Of a DNA stretch of 22,698 nt, positions 22,522-22,698 are shown one piece after another. Location of the stretch: assembly GCA_049509675.1 (NCBI GenBank), contig JBEKZQ010000203.1, positions 1 through 22,698 on the forward strand, read 5' to 3'. This DNA is from JBEKZQ01 sp049509675. Lineage in GTDB: Bacteria > Planctomycetota > Planctomycetia > Pirellulales > Thermoguttaceae. The notes below the pieces were generated by a model. The model saw only the letters and a list, made by a program, of their open reading frames with translations. It was not told the origin of the DNA and searched no databases. The position numbers were made by a program, and so were the translations under genes. Within the stretch, counting starts at the first letter, position 1, and every line of letters starts with the position of its first letter.

Positions 22522-22698
22522 GATGGTTTTTCCTCCGTAGGATTTGCTCGCATTGCGGCCCAGCGGTTCCGCGGCTAGCCTCGCTTCGAAGGCGTAAGTG
22601 CTCGTCTGGTCCCTTGTTATCGGTTGTTCCTTGACCAAGGGCAAATTCGCATTCAAGAATCCGCTTGCGTCGCACTGCGGGAGGATCGGGGCCAGACT

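Overview
The window looks like a chromosomal segment of a GC-rich planctomycete (probably Pirellulales-like). The grounds are the order dnaA-like, dnaN, DUF721, gyrB, the large secreted carbohydrate-active-type proteins, and the HigA-type antitoxin style. This is an inference from gene content; there is no rRNA in the window to confirm it.

Layout. 1-2943: a partial secreted protein (minus) divergent from a large secreted beta-helix (pectate-lyase-like) protein. 3046-3955: a frameshifted remnant of a secreted esterase-like gene. 3948-4917: a winged-helix/nucleotidyltransferase plus HEPN pair with a palindromic operator. 5011-10051: a complete, compact type II-C CRISPR-Cas locus: tracrRNA (minus), cas9, cas1, cas2 (plus) and a short array of four identical 36-nt repeats with three 30-nt spacers. 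10106-15448: the replication core on the minus strand, dnaA-like, dnaN, DUF721 and gyrB, with a likely gyrB terminator just before the array. 15748-17790: a secreted (alpha/alpha)6-barrel-like protein. 17856-18631: a collapsed pair of toxin-antitoxin modules, in which two antitoxins remain and the toxin between them is reduced to about 20 codons. 18875-22262: a divergent restriction-modification-like pair (PLD nuclease and N6-adenine methyltransferase) with a 136-bp MITE in the gap between them. 22324-22521: a short fragment resembling a phage P27-type small terminase.

How the CRISPR part fits together. Immediately upstream of cas9, on the opposite strand, lies a 37-nt anti-repeat that matches the CRISPR repeat along its whole length. 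A near-consensus sigma-70 promoter (TTGACA, 17 bp, GATAAT) places the RNA start on the first anti-repeat base, and a GC hairpin plus a T-rich run follows about 75 nt downstream. This fixes the tracrRNA on the minus strand, and so fixes crRNA transcription on the minus strand too, from the gyrB side toward cas2. The tracrRNA promoter overlaps the likely cas9 promoter, so the two transcripts may compete. The Cas9 (1065 aa) keeps all RuvC and HNH catalytic residues and has a CxxC pair at its HNH entrance. Cas1 and Cas2 look intact.

The segment therefore combines a defence/mobile region (HEPN/MNT, CRISPR-Cas9, TA remnants, RM pair, MITE, terminase fragment) with the dnaA-dnaN-gyrB core. The strongest items for follow-up are the tracrRNA/overlapping-promoter arrangement, the MITE with target-site duplication, the truncated DnaA and the collapsed TA locus.
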